A stretch of 21,462 nucleotides of DNA from an uncultured Eubacteriales bacterium (GCA_934636325.1 CAKUAK010000041.1:1-21462), one strand, 5' to 3'. Counted from the first letter of the stretch, positions 1 through 8,471 are shown. Notes: a model not told the origin generated them from the sequence alone. Made by a program: numbers and translations.

Positions 1-2
1 AT

Positions 3-224
3 TTCGAGACCGACGTCGCCCAGTCGATAGCCTTTATGAAAAGATTCGACGCCGTTAGCGTCTCTCCCGACCTTCCCCTTCTCGATCCGGCTGTAAGCGG
101 CAGCGCGCTTGACGATTACATCGCGTCGGGCGGAAAGGTCATCCCCTTTGATTACATGATAGTGCGCGGCTCGATGCTGCATATCGAAGAGCTGATCGAC
201 GCCCGAATGGAAGACCACAGATAA
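3..224 (+). CDS. Unidentified protein, C-terminal end only
   Basis: The reading frame is open from the window edge (codon at 3-5) to a TAA at 222-224, giving the last 73 residues of a gene that starts upstream of the window. An internal ATG at 36 has no ribosome binding site and is not a likely start. The visible part is soluble, mixed helix/strand in character (a stretch reading SGGKVIPFDYMIVRGS then a helical, acidic end), with no membrane segment and no motif I can assign. It is followed 5 bases later by a strong terminator, so it is the last gene of its transcript. I do not recognise the family. Confidence 0.7.
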   Translation, partial: FETDVAQSIAFMKRFDAVSVSPDLPLLDPAVSGSALDDYIASGGKVIPFDYMIVRGSMLHIEELIDARMEDHR

Positions 225-229
225 CAAAA

Positions 230-263
230 CCCCGCGGGCAGAAGCCCGCGGGGATATTTTTAT
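230..263. terminator. Bidirectional Rho-independent terminator
   Basis: Perfect 10-bp GC stem (230-239 with 244-253), AGAA loop, followed by ATATTTTTAT on the + strand and TTTTG on the - strand. It lies between the convergent ends of the partial + gene and the - strand acetyltransferase and can serve both. Confidence 0.9.
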
Positions 264-272
264 ACTAGGTTT

Positions 273-806
273 TTATATCTGTTCGGAATATTCCATCACT
301 CTGTTGTTGAGGTAAAAGGCAAAGTCATTGTATTTCGCCGTATCCAGCTCCCCGCCCGAGGACAATACCTCGAGGGTATGGCCGGTAAACTGATGGCGAT
401 ACGGCGGATGTATATGCTTGAACTCATTGCGGCAGAAGCCGAGGCTCTGATAAAAGCGCAGGCGCTTTTCCGATATCTCATCCTTTACCGGATCTATTTC
501 AAGGATGACCTGCGTGCCCTCGTCAAGAAGCATCGAAAGCGCCTTTGTGCCGAAACCGCCTCCGCGAAGCCCGGGCGCTATGGCAAAATGCTCAAGATAG
601 ATAAAATCCTTCTGTTTCCAGTAAAGCATGATGCCGACAAACCGCCCGGCCTGGTATATGGCGTCAAAATGATAATCAGGCTGCACCATCGCGCCGCGCT
701 GCTCTTCTTTCCTGCGCTGTTCATATACGGGAAAGGCGCCGGAGTAAAGCTGCCAACACTCCCCGAACGCCGGGTCATCCATATCCTTCAGCCTTATACG
801 ATCCAT
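273..806 (-). CDS. GNAT-family N-acetyltransferase
   Basis: This 177-residue protein is the size of a single GNAT domain, which transfers an acetyl group from acetyl-CoA to an amine. The acetyl-CoA binding motif A is visible around residues 71-90: a strand reading YLEHFAIAP followed by GLRGGGFGT, matching the R/Q-x-x-G-x-G/A signature. The motif B region (RLRFYQSLGF, about 115-124) ends with the usual Y-x-x-x-G-F. The substrate cannot be told. An in-frame ATG exists at 839, but it lies inside the upstream acyltransferase gene and lacks a ribosome binding site. The ATG at 806 is preceded by GGAG at 8 bases, so I chose it. The gene starts 17 bp after the acyltransferase ends, so the two are probably co-transcribed; a shared terminator follows. 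Confidence 0.85.
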   Translation of the reverse strand: MDRIRLKDMDDPAFGECWQLYSGAFPVYEQRRKEEQRGAMVQPDYHFDAIYQAGRFVGIMLYWKQKDFIYLEHFAIAPGLRGGGFGTKALSMLLDEGTQVILEIDPVKDEISEKRLRFYQSLGFCRNEFKHIHPPYRHQFTGHTLEVLSSGGELDTAKYNDFAFYLNNRVMEYSEQI

Positions 807-822
807 TGTATCTGCTCCGATC

Positions 823-1950
823 CTAAATAATATTTTCAAAAAAGTCCGACAGCTTTGTCCATCCGGCGGCGAACAGGCCCTCCGCCTTGACGCTCAGCCC
901 GGCGACGCCCAAACGCGCAAACAGATATCCGCGCATGAGATCTATCACCGTGCAGGCGGCGTATATGCCGAGCCCCAGCAGGATAACTGCCGCGCCCAGC
1001 ACAAAGGCCGGCAGCCTTGTAAGCCCCGCAAGACTGCCCCACAGGACATAATTCCACACCAGGGGATGACAGTGTATCAGATACACGCCGAAGGACGCCG
1101 GCGAAAGACGGGATATCACCTTCTGTGCCCAAGGCCCGAAGCTCTTGTTGGCAAAGGCCAGAAACAGAAAGACCGACGCGGCAAGGATGGTCGGCGAGAC
1201 ATAGCTTATCAGCGCGCCGCCGGTGCGCAGCTCGCCGGATCCCCACATGCTGCTGGCCGCCTGCACGGCCAGCTTGCTCAGCCATGTTGCGAGTATCATG
1301 GCGCAATATCCGAGAAAGCTCTGCAGGCTCCTTACATCCCTTTTGGGCGGATAAAGCCTGAAATAAGCGCCGATGAAATAGAGGACCGACAGCCACGCCA
1401 TGCTGTACCCAGCGTGGAGACGAAAGACATCCTGGCGCGAGATAAGGGGCAGCATGGTGAAAAGCAGGATGACGGCGGCCACCAGGCGCTTGAGCTCCCG
1501 CCTGTCCAGCGCGGCTATCAGCTTATTGAAAAACGGAATGAAAAAGAACATCCCAAAATAAGCGGTGAAATACCAATACTGCATCGAAGCCACCGGCGTC
1601 AGCGCACATTTCCACTGCCTGAGCCCCACATACCCCGGCATGAATAACAAAAAAAGAAGGGTTATGCCAAGCGTGTAAAAAACGACCTGGAGCCAGAGGG
1701 CTATTATCCGACTATACTTGAACCGAGTACGGCACATGACATATCCGGTGGCCATTGCAAAGCAGTTGACAGCGCAGTAGCATGCCGTCTCGAGGAGCCA
1801 CATCATCTCATACCCGAGCGAAAGCTGCTCGAGCCCGTCGAGAATTCCACCGCCGCCCAGCAGATGGAGAAAAACGACCATCAGCATCGACGTCATTTTC
1901 AAAAGGTCAATGCCGTAATTCCGTCCGTCCCGGATATTTGATTCGCCCAT
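823..1950 (-). CDS. Acyltransferase family 3 membrane protein (OafA/WecH-like)
   Basis: A 375-residue integral membrane protein with about ten hydrophobic segments. It opens with the hallmark of the Acyl_transf_3 family: YGIDLLKMTSMLMVVFLHLL, containing the conserved histidine near residue 29 in the first membrane helix. Members O- or N-acylate extracytoplasmic glycans, peptidoglycan or lipids using acyl groups from the cytoplasm. The acceptor here is unknown. Length matches the family. The start at 1950 is supported by GGAGG 6 bases upstream. It is the first gene of a two-gene unit with the GNAT protein, so both products transfer acyl groups. The promoter lies at 2014-2042 with unusual dyad repeats between it and the gene, suggesting specific control. 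Confidence 0.88.
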   Translation of the reverse strand: MGESNIRDGRNYGIDLLKMTSMLMVVFLHLLGGGGILDGLEQLSLGYEMMWLLETACYCAVNCFAMATGYVMCRTRFKYSRIIALWLQVVFYTLGITLLFLLFMPGYVGLRQWKCALTPVASMQYWYFTAYFGMFFFIPFFNKLIAALDRRELKRLVAAVILLFTMLPLISRQDVFRLHAGYSMAWLSVLYFIGAYFRLYPPKRDVRSLQSFLGYCAMILATWLSKLAVQAASSMWGSGELRTGGALISYVSPTILAASVFLFLAFANKSFGPWAQKVISRLSPASFGVYLIHCHPLVWNYVLWGSLAGLTRLPAFVLGAAVILLGLGIYAACTVIDLMRGYLFARLGVAGLSVKAEGLFAAGWTKLSDFFENII

Positions 1951-1970
1951 GATCGGCCTCCGTCAACGCC

Positions 1971-2009
1971 GTGTCCGCACCGCGGACACCGTATTTTCAT
2001 CAGGTGTCC
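1971..2009 (-). promoter_or_regulatory. Overlapping dyads at the acyltransferase start of transcription
   Basis: An 8-bp perfect inverted repeat (1971-1978 GTGTCCGC with 1982-1989 GCGGACAC, 3-base loop) sits in the leader. A third arm, GGTGTCC at 2003-2009, is complementary to 1984-1990 across a 12-base gap, so the middle arm can pair with either neighbour. The outer arm lies about where transcription should begin. This is either a repressor operator or a pair of mutually exclusive leader hairpins. Confidence 0.5.
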
Positions 2010-2013
2010 ATAT

Positions 2014-2042
2014 ATTTTACCCCGACCGGTTTTCTCTGTCAA
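2014..2042 (-). promoter_or_regulatory. Promoter of the acyltransferase-GNAT unit
   Basis: On the - strand: TTGACA (2037-2042), 17-base spacer, TAAAAT (2014-2019). This is a near-perfect vegetative promoter about 64 bp upstream of the acyltransferase ATG, directly after the terminator of the preceding unit. Confidence 0.85.
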
Positions 2043-2049
2043 TAGCAAT

Positions 2050-2076
2050 AAAAAGGCCATACCCGCAGGTATGGCC
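2050..2076 (-). terminator. Terminator of the permease/surface-protein unit
   Basis: Perfect 9-bp stem (2055-2063 with 2068-2076), 4-base loop, followed on the - strand by TTTTTATT. It ends transcription coming from the aldo/keto reductase remnant. Confidence 0.9.
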
Positions 2077-2082
2077 CTCAAT

Positions 2083-2655
2083 TTATTTCTTGCTCCAGTT
2101 TTTCCCGAAGCTGCTCTGCTCTGTCTCGACATGGCCGCGATGGCCGAATATCCTGCATTTGTCAAGCGCCGCTTCAAGCTCGGCGAACTCTTCGCCGGTA
2201 AGCGTAACATTCCATGCCGAAAGGTTCTCGATTATGCGCTCTTTGTTCTTCGAGCCCGGAATGGGAATGACATTGGGATATTTATGAAGCATCCACGCCA
2301 GCGATATCTGGGCGTTGGTGGCCTTCTTTCTTTCGGCAAATCCCGATATGACATCGAGCACCGGCTGGTTGGAGATAAGATTCTCTTTCGACAGCTGAGG
2401 CACGAAACGGCGGACATCGTCTCCCTCGAACTTTGTATCGACGGTCACCTTGCCGGAAAGGAAACCGCTGGCCGCCGGCGAAAAGGGCACGACGGCTATG
2501 CCGTTCTCGAGGCAAAACGGGAATATATCCTTTTCGCAGTCGCGCTCGACGATAGAATAAAGATTCTGAACGGCGGCGACCGGCGTCACACTGTGGGCGC
2601 GGGAAAGGACGTCGACCGGGACCTTCGCCATACCCTGACGGCATGGGTAGGCCAT
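2083..2655 (-). pseudogene. Aldo/keto reductase, 5'-truncated remnant
   Basis: The 190 codons match only the C-terminal half of a ~320-residue NADPH-dependent aldo/keto reductase. From about residue 17 (VLSRAHSVTPVAAVQNLYS) it follows the second half of the TIM barrel, through VPFSPAASGFLSGK, the cofactor-binding PIPGSKNKERIIENL and the typical tail GHRGHVETEQ-SSFGKNW. The N-terminal half with the catalytic Asp-Tyr-Lys-His is absent. Homology starts within about 30 bases of the stop codon of the large surface protein gene, so the break coincides with the end of that locus. No Shine-Dalgarno precedes the ATG at 2655 or the one at 2631. The remaining frame has no internal stop, so the truncation may be recent, or a fragment may still be translated by coupling. 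It cannot be an active reductase. Confidence 0.85.
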
Positions 2656-2659
2656 ATCG

Positions 2660-5600
2660 TTATCCGCGCCTTTTCCTTTTTGCGCGTTTTCTTATGATAA
2701 TCACCGCCAGAAGCAGGATCACGGCTGCCGCCCCGCCTGCGGCGGCTATCGGCACGACCAGCGATCTCTCACGCGGAACGGCGCTGAAGGTCACCTGCGG
2801 GTCGCTGCATTTAAAAAGCAGATAGCTGCCGTCGACCGTGCTCTCGGCTCTGCTCCAGCTGCCGCTTTCGTCCCTTATCCAGAGGTCATATTTTTTGCCG
2901 CTGTCGGGAAGGCGGAAATGGACGGTATAAACTATATTTTTGAGCTCGGGATCGCTGACCGTAACGGTATAGGCCGTAGCGGCATATTCATTGCCCTTTT
3001 CATCGGTCCATGTCACATCCTCCGATGTATGCGATACCTCCGCGCCGGCGCTGAAGCTCCCGTCGACCAGTATCATGGGTATCTCGCCGCCGCCCTCGGC
3101 CAGCGAAGAGGAATAGGGCGTGTAAACGGCATCAAGGGTCTGTGCCACCGTCAGATGGGTGTAATCAATATCGGGCCACGAAGCCGAGCAGCCCTTCTTT
3201 GCCGGGATCTCGGGAAGATGGTCTATCCCCTTGCCGTAACGGAAGGAAATGACCTCGACGATCTCGCCGTCTGCGCGGAATACCAATTCGAGCCTCTTGA
3301 AATCGTCGGGAACACCGGTCATCGTGCAGAGCCGGTCATAATCGGACGGTTCTGCCTTGCCTTCATAGCTTATTCCGTCGACACCGCCCAGATCATCGGA
3401 GGCGAACAGATTTCCCGAAAGAAGCCCGTCCTTGTCGATCTCGCCGGCCACAGCGCCTATATACGCACCGTCACAGGATATGCTTACCGTTGTGCGGCAA
3501 TCTCTAATATTATTGCCGTATCCGGCGACCCCGCCTATGTGCTCGCTGCCCGACAGGATGCAGCGCGCCCAAGAGGACCCTATCGTGCCGTCGCTTCGCC
3601 CGGCAATGCCGCCGACATAGCTGCCGTCGGTGCTTTCGACCTCGGCATAGCCCTGGCAGCCATATATGAATCCGAGATAAGCCGCGCCGCAGATACCGCC
3701 GGCATTGTCATTTTTAGACGTCACGGTACCCTTGCCGTTTGACGACAGCAGGACGGCCCTGGCCTCGTAATGATGCTTGAGGGAATAATCGCCGACCTTG
3801 CCGATGTCCTCGTCGACGTCGATATCGGTCTCTATGCCTATCGAACCGGCTATGCCGCCGGCATTGGTCAGCGCGTAAATGTCCCCCGTATTGACCGAAT
3901 TGGAGACGCGGCCGTCATGCTGTCTGTCATAATTGCCGCTATCGGAAACATCGGCGAAATGATCCTTTATCCTGTCCTCAAGGGACTTGCTGCTGTCGTC
4001 CTCCATATTGTCGTACTCTTCCCGAATTATGGATGTGACCCGCTTGAAGCAGTTATTTACATCCCTGAGGTCATCCAGCAGCCTGTCGGACGAGCTCTGA
4101 AGCAGGGAATTAAGCTGATCTCCGCTGTCGAGCATATCGTCAAGGGCGTCCCAAAGGGCGTCGCTTTTCGATGTGATATCGTCCCCGATAGGCTCTATCT
4201 TTATTTCCGGCTTCTCTGAAAGCTCGGTCACCATATCGTTCAGACGGCCGGTGATATCATCGAGCCTGTCGAGTATATCCCGCACCCGATCGCCGACATC
4301 GCTCAGCATATCAAGAAGATCGTCGACCATAAGGCCGATATCCTCCAGCCTGCCGAGGGCATCCTCCAGGTGTCCCAGTGCCTTGTCAAGGTCATCCAAC
4401 GCATCGCTGTATCCGTTAAGTGCGTCTATCAGCTCGTCTATCGCGTCATAGGGATCATTCCCCGCGTTGATCGCGTCGATGACCTTCTGCATGGCGTCGG
4501 TCACCTTTTGGGTATTATCCGATGCCGACGACGCCGCGTCTTTCAGGTCGGCTGCCGCGTCCTTGAAATCGGCCGCCGCATCCTGTCCCTCGTCGGATAT
4601 ATCCACGAGCTGATCTCTGACCTTTTCCAGCTCATCCATAAGATCGTCAAGATCATCTCCGAGGAGCTCGGCGCTGTCGAGTATCTCTCTCATTCTGTCC
4701 ATGGCCCAGGACACCCGGGCCGAAAGCTCGTTTATCTGATCTATATTGCCGTTGGCCCAATCGGTCATGGCGTTGGAAAGCTCGGAGGCTATATCCTTCG
4801 CCGATCTTGTTTTGTCCGAAAGATCATCCAGCTGGTCGGATACCGAATGTGACACGCTTCTGGCGTCGTCTATCGTCCTATCGGTCAGATCCTGAAGATT
4901 TTCAAGCTCGTCGAGCAGCCTTGTAAGGGTATCGCTGCCATAGACCCGGACGACCTCCGGCTCGAGCTGGCCGACGATGCCGCCGACATCCTTATTTCCG
5001 CTTATCTTACCGCTGTTTTCGCATCCGTCAAGATAGCCCGACTGGCGTCCGGCGATGCCGCCGATATTATATCCGATCTGCTCGTATCCAACGGCGCCTT
5101 CGTTGCGGCAGCTCTGTATAACGCCGCCGGAGAGCCCGGCGATGCCGCCGATATCGGTATAAGCCGGGACATTGTCCATCGAGTTGAACTTGTCAAGATT
5201 TGTATAATCGGTCTTGGGCGAATCTTCGAGATCCTTTGTATTGATGCTTCCGGTGTTGACGCAGCGGGTCAGCGTGCCGCGATTTTCACCGGCGATGCCT
5301 CCGACCGAATGAACGCCGATCGCCGTTCCCTCAAAGGTGCAGGCGACGATCTCTCCGCCCTCTTCATTTATGCCGACGATGCCGCCGACCCGGCTCTCGC
5401 CGGAGATCCTGCCCTTGACCGTGCAGTTTGTTATCTGTCCAGAATTGCTTCCGGCAAGAATACCGAGATCATTCCTGCGGTCGCTGGGGCTGACATCACC
5501 CTCGAGACGCAGATCGCGCACGACAGCACCCTTCTGGATATACCTGAAGAGGCCTCGCACATTGCCGCTGCCCTCGACGACAAGGCCGTATATCCTGTGC

Positions 5601-5896
5601 CCCTGCCCATCGAAGGTGCCGCCGAAGGTCGGTATCGGGGTGAAATCCCTGCCCTTGAGGTCGATATCGTTCTGAAGAACGACCGTCTTTCCCCTCGACC
5701 AGCTGTCAAGGGTGCAGCTTTTCGAAAGCTTGGCCAGATCCTCGGCCGTCTTTATGTATATCGTTTCGCCCGCGGCCAAGGCCGGAAAAGCCATCGAAAG
5801 CAGGATGCAGACGGCCAGAGCCGCCGACATGAGCCTATTTAACTTCTTCCTTGCCCTGTGCCTCCTGTTCCGCTGTAACTCCGTCGGACTCTCCAA
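2660..5896 (-). CDS. Large GLUG-repeat / coiled-coil surface protein with C-terminal membrane anchor
   Basis: A secreted, membrane-anchored protein of about 1,078 residues (numbering from the TTG at 5896). A basic N-region leads into a signal peptide ending FPALA-AGE (~residue 42). GLUG-type repeats (GGIVG/GGIAG spaced about 20-40 residues) run from ~150 to 305. An acidic, Asp/Leu-rich coiled coil with many DDL/LDDL heptads fills ~315-650. A second GLUG block covers ~670-830, followed by an InlB-like repeat (VFRADGEIVEVISFRYGKG, ~870-925), a membrane helix (~1045-1068) and the tail RKRAKRKRRG. There is no LPXTG. The start is uncertain: TTG 5896 has AGGAGG at 6 bases, GTG/ATG at 5935/5932 lack one, and ATG 5830 just after the upstream stop would give an uncharged N-region. 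The gene overlaps the permease gene, so they should act together. Function is unknown. Confidence 0.8.
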   Translation of the reverse strand: MESPTELQRNRRHRARKKLNRLMSAALAVCILLSMAFPALAAGETIYIKTAEDLAKLSKSCTLDSWSRGKTVVLQNDIDLKGRDFTPIPTFGGTFDGQGHRIYGLVVEGSGNVRGLFRYIQKGAVVRDLRLEGDVSPSDRRNDLGILAGSNSGQITNCTVKGRISGESRVGGIVGINEEGGEIVACTFEGTAIGVHSVGGIAGENRGTLTRCVNTGSINTKDLEDSPKTDYTNLDKFNSMDNVPAYTDIGGIAGLSGGVIQSCRNEGAVGYEQIGYNIGGIAGRQSGYLDGCENSGKISGNKDVGGIVGQLEPEVVRVYGSDTLTRLLDELENLQDLTDRTIDDARSVSHSVSDQLDDLSDKTRSAKDIASELSNAMTDWANGNIDQINELSARVSWAMDRMREILDSAELLGDDLDDLMDELEKVRDQLVDISDEGQDAAADFKDAAADLKDAASSASDNTQKVTDAMQKVIDAINAGNDPYDAIDELIDALNGYSDALDDLDKALGHLEDALGRLEDIGLMVDDLLDMLSDVGDRVRDILDRLDDITGRLNDMVTELSEKPEIKIEPIGDDITSKSDALWDALDDMLDSGDQLNSLLQSSSDRLLDDLRDVNNCFKRVTSIIREEYDNMEDDSSKSLEDRIKDHFADVSDSGNYDRQHDGRVSNSVNTGDIYALTNAGGIAGSIGIETDIDVDEDIGKVGDYSLKHHYEARAVLLSSNGKGTVTSKNDNAGGICGAAYLGFIYGCQGYAEVESTDGSYVGGIAGRSDGTIGSSWARCILSGSEHIGGVAGYGNNIRDCRTTVSISCDGAYIGAVAGEIDKDGLLSGNLFASDDLGGVDGISYEGKAEPSDYDRLCTMTGVPDDFKRLELVFRADGEIVEVISFRYGKGIDHLPEIPAKKGCSASWPDIDYTHLTVAQTLDAVYTPYSSSLAEGGGEIPMILVDGSFSAGAEVSHTSEDVTWTDEKGNEYAATAYTVTVSDPELKNIVYTVHFRLPDSGKKYDLWIRDESGSWSRAESTVDGSYLLFKCSDPQVTFSAVPRERSLVVPIAAAGGAAAVILLLAVIIIRKRAKRKRRG

Positions 5897-8423
5897 CGGC
5901 GTCCTCCTGCCCCGGCGGACTGCCCGTGTCATCACCGGGCAGGCTGCGATAGCTGCCTGATTCCATCACCGCCGAAATATCGCCGCGGATAACACCGCGG
6001 ATATCGGCGTCGACAAAGCCGGAGACACGACCGCGAACACGGCCGTTGATGTATACGGGCCCGCTGAGCCGCTGGGCCATGCCGTGGCCCTCGGGCAGCT
6101 TGACCTTAAATGAGGTCTTTTCGACTATCCTGTCGCCTATGACAAGTATCTGCGGCAGAATGAACATGACGAGGAACATGGATATCACCGTTCCTCGGCT
6201 GAGGCACTGGCCGATGCCGACGATCGAAGGCTCTGTCGTTATCTTGCCTATCAGGAAGCCGGCCATGGACAATATCGAGCCGGAGGTCAGCACGGTCGGG
6301 AAGGAAAGGTCAAGGGCCTTTATAAGCGCCTCTTTAGGGGTCATATGGGTCTTAAGCTCGGAATACCATGTCGAGATAACGATGGCATAGTCGATATTCG
6401 CACCCATCTGGATCGACGTGACTATAAGATAGCTGAGGAAGAATATCTTTGTATTGGTTATGGTCGGGAAGGTGAAGTTTATCCATATGCTCCCCTGAAT
6501 GACCAGTATGAGAAGTATCGGCAGACCGACCGAAGAGAATGTGAACACCAGGACCAGGATAACAAAGACGACCGACAGGACGCTTATCATCACATTATCG
6601 TGTGCAAAAGAGGTCGACTGGTCATAATCGCTGGTCGAATTGCCGACGACATAGGCGTCGTTTATATCATAATATTCGCCGACTATATCATGTACCGTCC
6701 GGAGGAACGCGAAGGTCTCTGTCCCCTCCTCCGGCAGATCAAGGTTGACGACCATGCGGGTGTAATTCTCACCCAGCATCTGTGTCCTGGCGTCGGTTAT
6801 CTGAAGATATGCATCATTGATGGCCTCTTCGTCATCGGCGTCAAGGCTGACATAGCCGTTCTCCTTTTCCTCATATATAAAGAGGATCATATCCATGGCC
6901 GATACGCTGTAACTGTCGATCCCGCCAACGATGGGGCCGTAATTTTCCTCTTTGTCGGCGGTATAGGCCGCATAGAGCACGCAGGCCTCTTCGTATGAAA
7001 GGTCCATCATCTCGGCAAACTGCCTCGGGGTCAACTTATCGGTCAGGTAATATCCGGGCTTGGCCTCGACATTGGAAAGACCCATGGCGTAAGCGACCTC
7101 ATCACACTCCTGAAGCCTGTCGAGCACGGCCTTTTCAGCCGTCGTGTTGCCCTTCGGCACGACGACAGCCATTATATTCTGTTTGCCGAAGGTGGCGTCT
7201 ATCCTGTCTCCGGCGGCCTGATGCTCGTTGCGGCGGTCGGTATCCACCGAATTATCGCCATATACATAAGGGCATTTATGAGAAAGCACAAATCCGCCGA
7301 TGATGCAGACGATGAATATCGGAACACCGATATATCTTACGGCATACACCAGCTTGCCCCAGCGGTCGATATGCGGGACGAAGCTGCGGTGGCGCGTGCG
7401 CTCCATTGCCTTTGAGAAGAGCATCAGCAGGCCGGGCATAAGGGTGAAAACGGCCAGCATGCTGAGGCATATGGCCTTTATAAGGACAAGGCCCAGGTCA
7501 AAGCCGATCCTGAACTGCATGAACATCATGGCGGCAAGGCCCGATATCGTCGTAAGGCTGCTGGCCGATATCGACGGTATGGCGGCGCTCAGCGCGATTA
7601 TGCATGCCGTGCGGTCGTCGGGGGCATTCTCGCGCTCTTCAAGGAATCTGTGCAGGAGGATTATCGAATAATCTATGGCCAGCGCCAGCTGAAGCACGAC
7701 GGTGACCGAATCGGAGACGAAGGATATCTCACCCAGCATGAAGTTTGTGCCCTTATTAAGAAGGGCCGCCGCAACGAATGTGATCAGCAGCACCGGGACC
7801 TCGGCATAGGAACGGGAGGTCAGCAGCAGCACGGCCACGATGACCACGGCCGCGACGACCAGTATGACCCCCATCTCCTCGCCCAGCGTGTCCGACTTGG
7901 AATACCCGATATCGGTCGATATCTGGGTATCATATGGGGCAAGCAGCTCTTCCACGGCGGCAAGGCCGTCAAGGCTGGCCTGATCGCTCTCTTCGCCGCG
8001 GAAGGTGACCGTTATAAGGGCGTCGCTTCCCTGCATGTAGTCATCTATCGTCTTTCCGGCCTCCGACGGCAGGGTCGTATCGTCATCACCCTTTTCGTTA
8101 TCCCAGAAATCGACCGAAGAAACATTGTCGATCTCTTTTATACGGTCGGCAATGCCGCGGGCCATATCGTATGTAGTATTTGAAACGAGTAGCCTCGCCG
8201 TGGCAAAGGTCTTCATCTCATCCTCCATGAGGGTAAGCCCCCGCCGGGTCTCGGTCGTTTCGGGCAGATATTCGGTCAGATCGTTGCAGACCTTTACCCA
8301 CCCCTGTGTCACAAGGCTGGCCGCTATCGCAATGGCATAGAGGAAGAACATGAGATTCCTCTTGTCGACGATAAAGATGGCCAGCTTCTCAAAGAAATTT
8401 CCCTTTTTAGGCTGATCGCTCAT
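5835..8423 (-). CDS. MmpL/RND-family permease
   Basis: An 862-residue membrane protein with the RND layout: one N-terminal helix, a ~145-residue extracellular domain, five or six helices (~185-340), another helix (~365-382), a second extracellular domain (~385-605) and the last helices (~610-765). The paired proton-relay motifs of MmpL proteins are present: Asp251-Tyr252 (LALAIDYSI) and Asp678-Tyr679 (GANIDYAIV). Family members use the proton gradient to move lipids, glycolipids or other hydrophobic cargo to the outside. A cytoplasmic C-terminal extension (~787-822) carries short glycine-spaced strands (VYINGRVRGRVSGFVDADIRG begins it) and ends in an acidic tail. The start is fixed by AGGAGG 5 bases upstream of ATG 8423. 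It is the first gene of the unit with the overlapping surface protein. Cargo is unknown. Confidence 0.9.
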   Translation of the reverse strand: MSDQPKKGNFFEKLAIFIVDKRNLMFFLYAIAIAASLVTQGWVKVCNDLTEYLPETTETRRGLTLMEDEMKTFATARLLVSNTTYDMARGIADRIKEIDNVSSVDFWDNEKGDDDTTLPSEAGKTIDDYMQGSDALITVTFRGEESDQASLDGLAAVEELLAPYDTQISTDIGYSKSDTLGEEMGVILVVAAVVIVAVLLLTSRSYAEVPVLLITFVAAALLNKGTNFMLGEISFVSDSVTVVLQLALAIDYSIILLHRFLEERENAPDDRTACIIALSAAIPSISASSLTTISGLAAMMFMQFRIGFDLGLVLIKAICLSMLAVFTLMPGLLMLFSKAMERTRHRSFVPHIDRWGKLVYAVRYIGVPIFIVCIIGGFVLSHKCPYVYGDNSVDTDRRNEHQAAGDRIDATFGKQNIMAVVVPKGNTTAEKAVLDRLQECDEVAYAMGLSNVEAKPGYYLTDKLTPRQFAEMMDLSYEEACVLYAAYTADKEENYGPIVGGIDSYSVSAMDMILFIYEEKENGYVSLDADDEEAINDAYLQITDARTQMLGENYTRMVVNLDLPEEGTETFAFLRTVHDIVGEYYDINDAYVVGNSTSDYDQSTSFAHDNVMISVLSVVFVILVLVFTFSSVGLPILLILVIQGSIWINFTFPTITNTKIFFLSYLIVTSIQMGANIDYAIVISTWYSELKTHMTPKEALIKALDLSFPTVLTSGSILSMAGFLIGKITTEPSIVGIGQCLSRGTVISMFLVMFILPQILVIGDRIVEKTSFKVKLPEGHGMAQRLSGPVYINGRVRGRVSGFVDADIRGVIRGDISAVMESGSYRSLPGDDTGSPPGQEDAVGESDGVTAEQEAQGKEEVK

Positions 8424-8465
8424 CTTATCCTCCTGATCCGGTAGTCTCTTATTTTCATGTCAGAT

Positions 8466-8471
8466 ATTATA
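8466..8471 (-). promoter_or_regulatory. Likely -10 box for the permease unit
   Basis: TATAAT on the - strand, about 45 bp upstream of the permease ATG. The matching -35 region is poor (TGTAAT at 17 bases), so an activator may be needed or the true promoter may lie elsewhere in this AT-rich divergent region. Confidence 0.4.

Noticed and set aside
378..830. + strand open frame of 150 codons opposite the acetyltransferase
   Set aside because: Shadow of the GNAT gene: no ribosome binding site, no recognisable domain, and the opposite strand has a clear motif A.
2918..3742. Long + strand frames opposite the large surface protein
   Set aside because: They have repetitive composition mirroring the Asp/Leu and Gly codons of the real gene, with no start signals.
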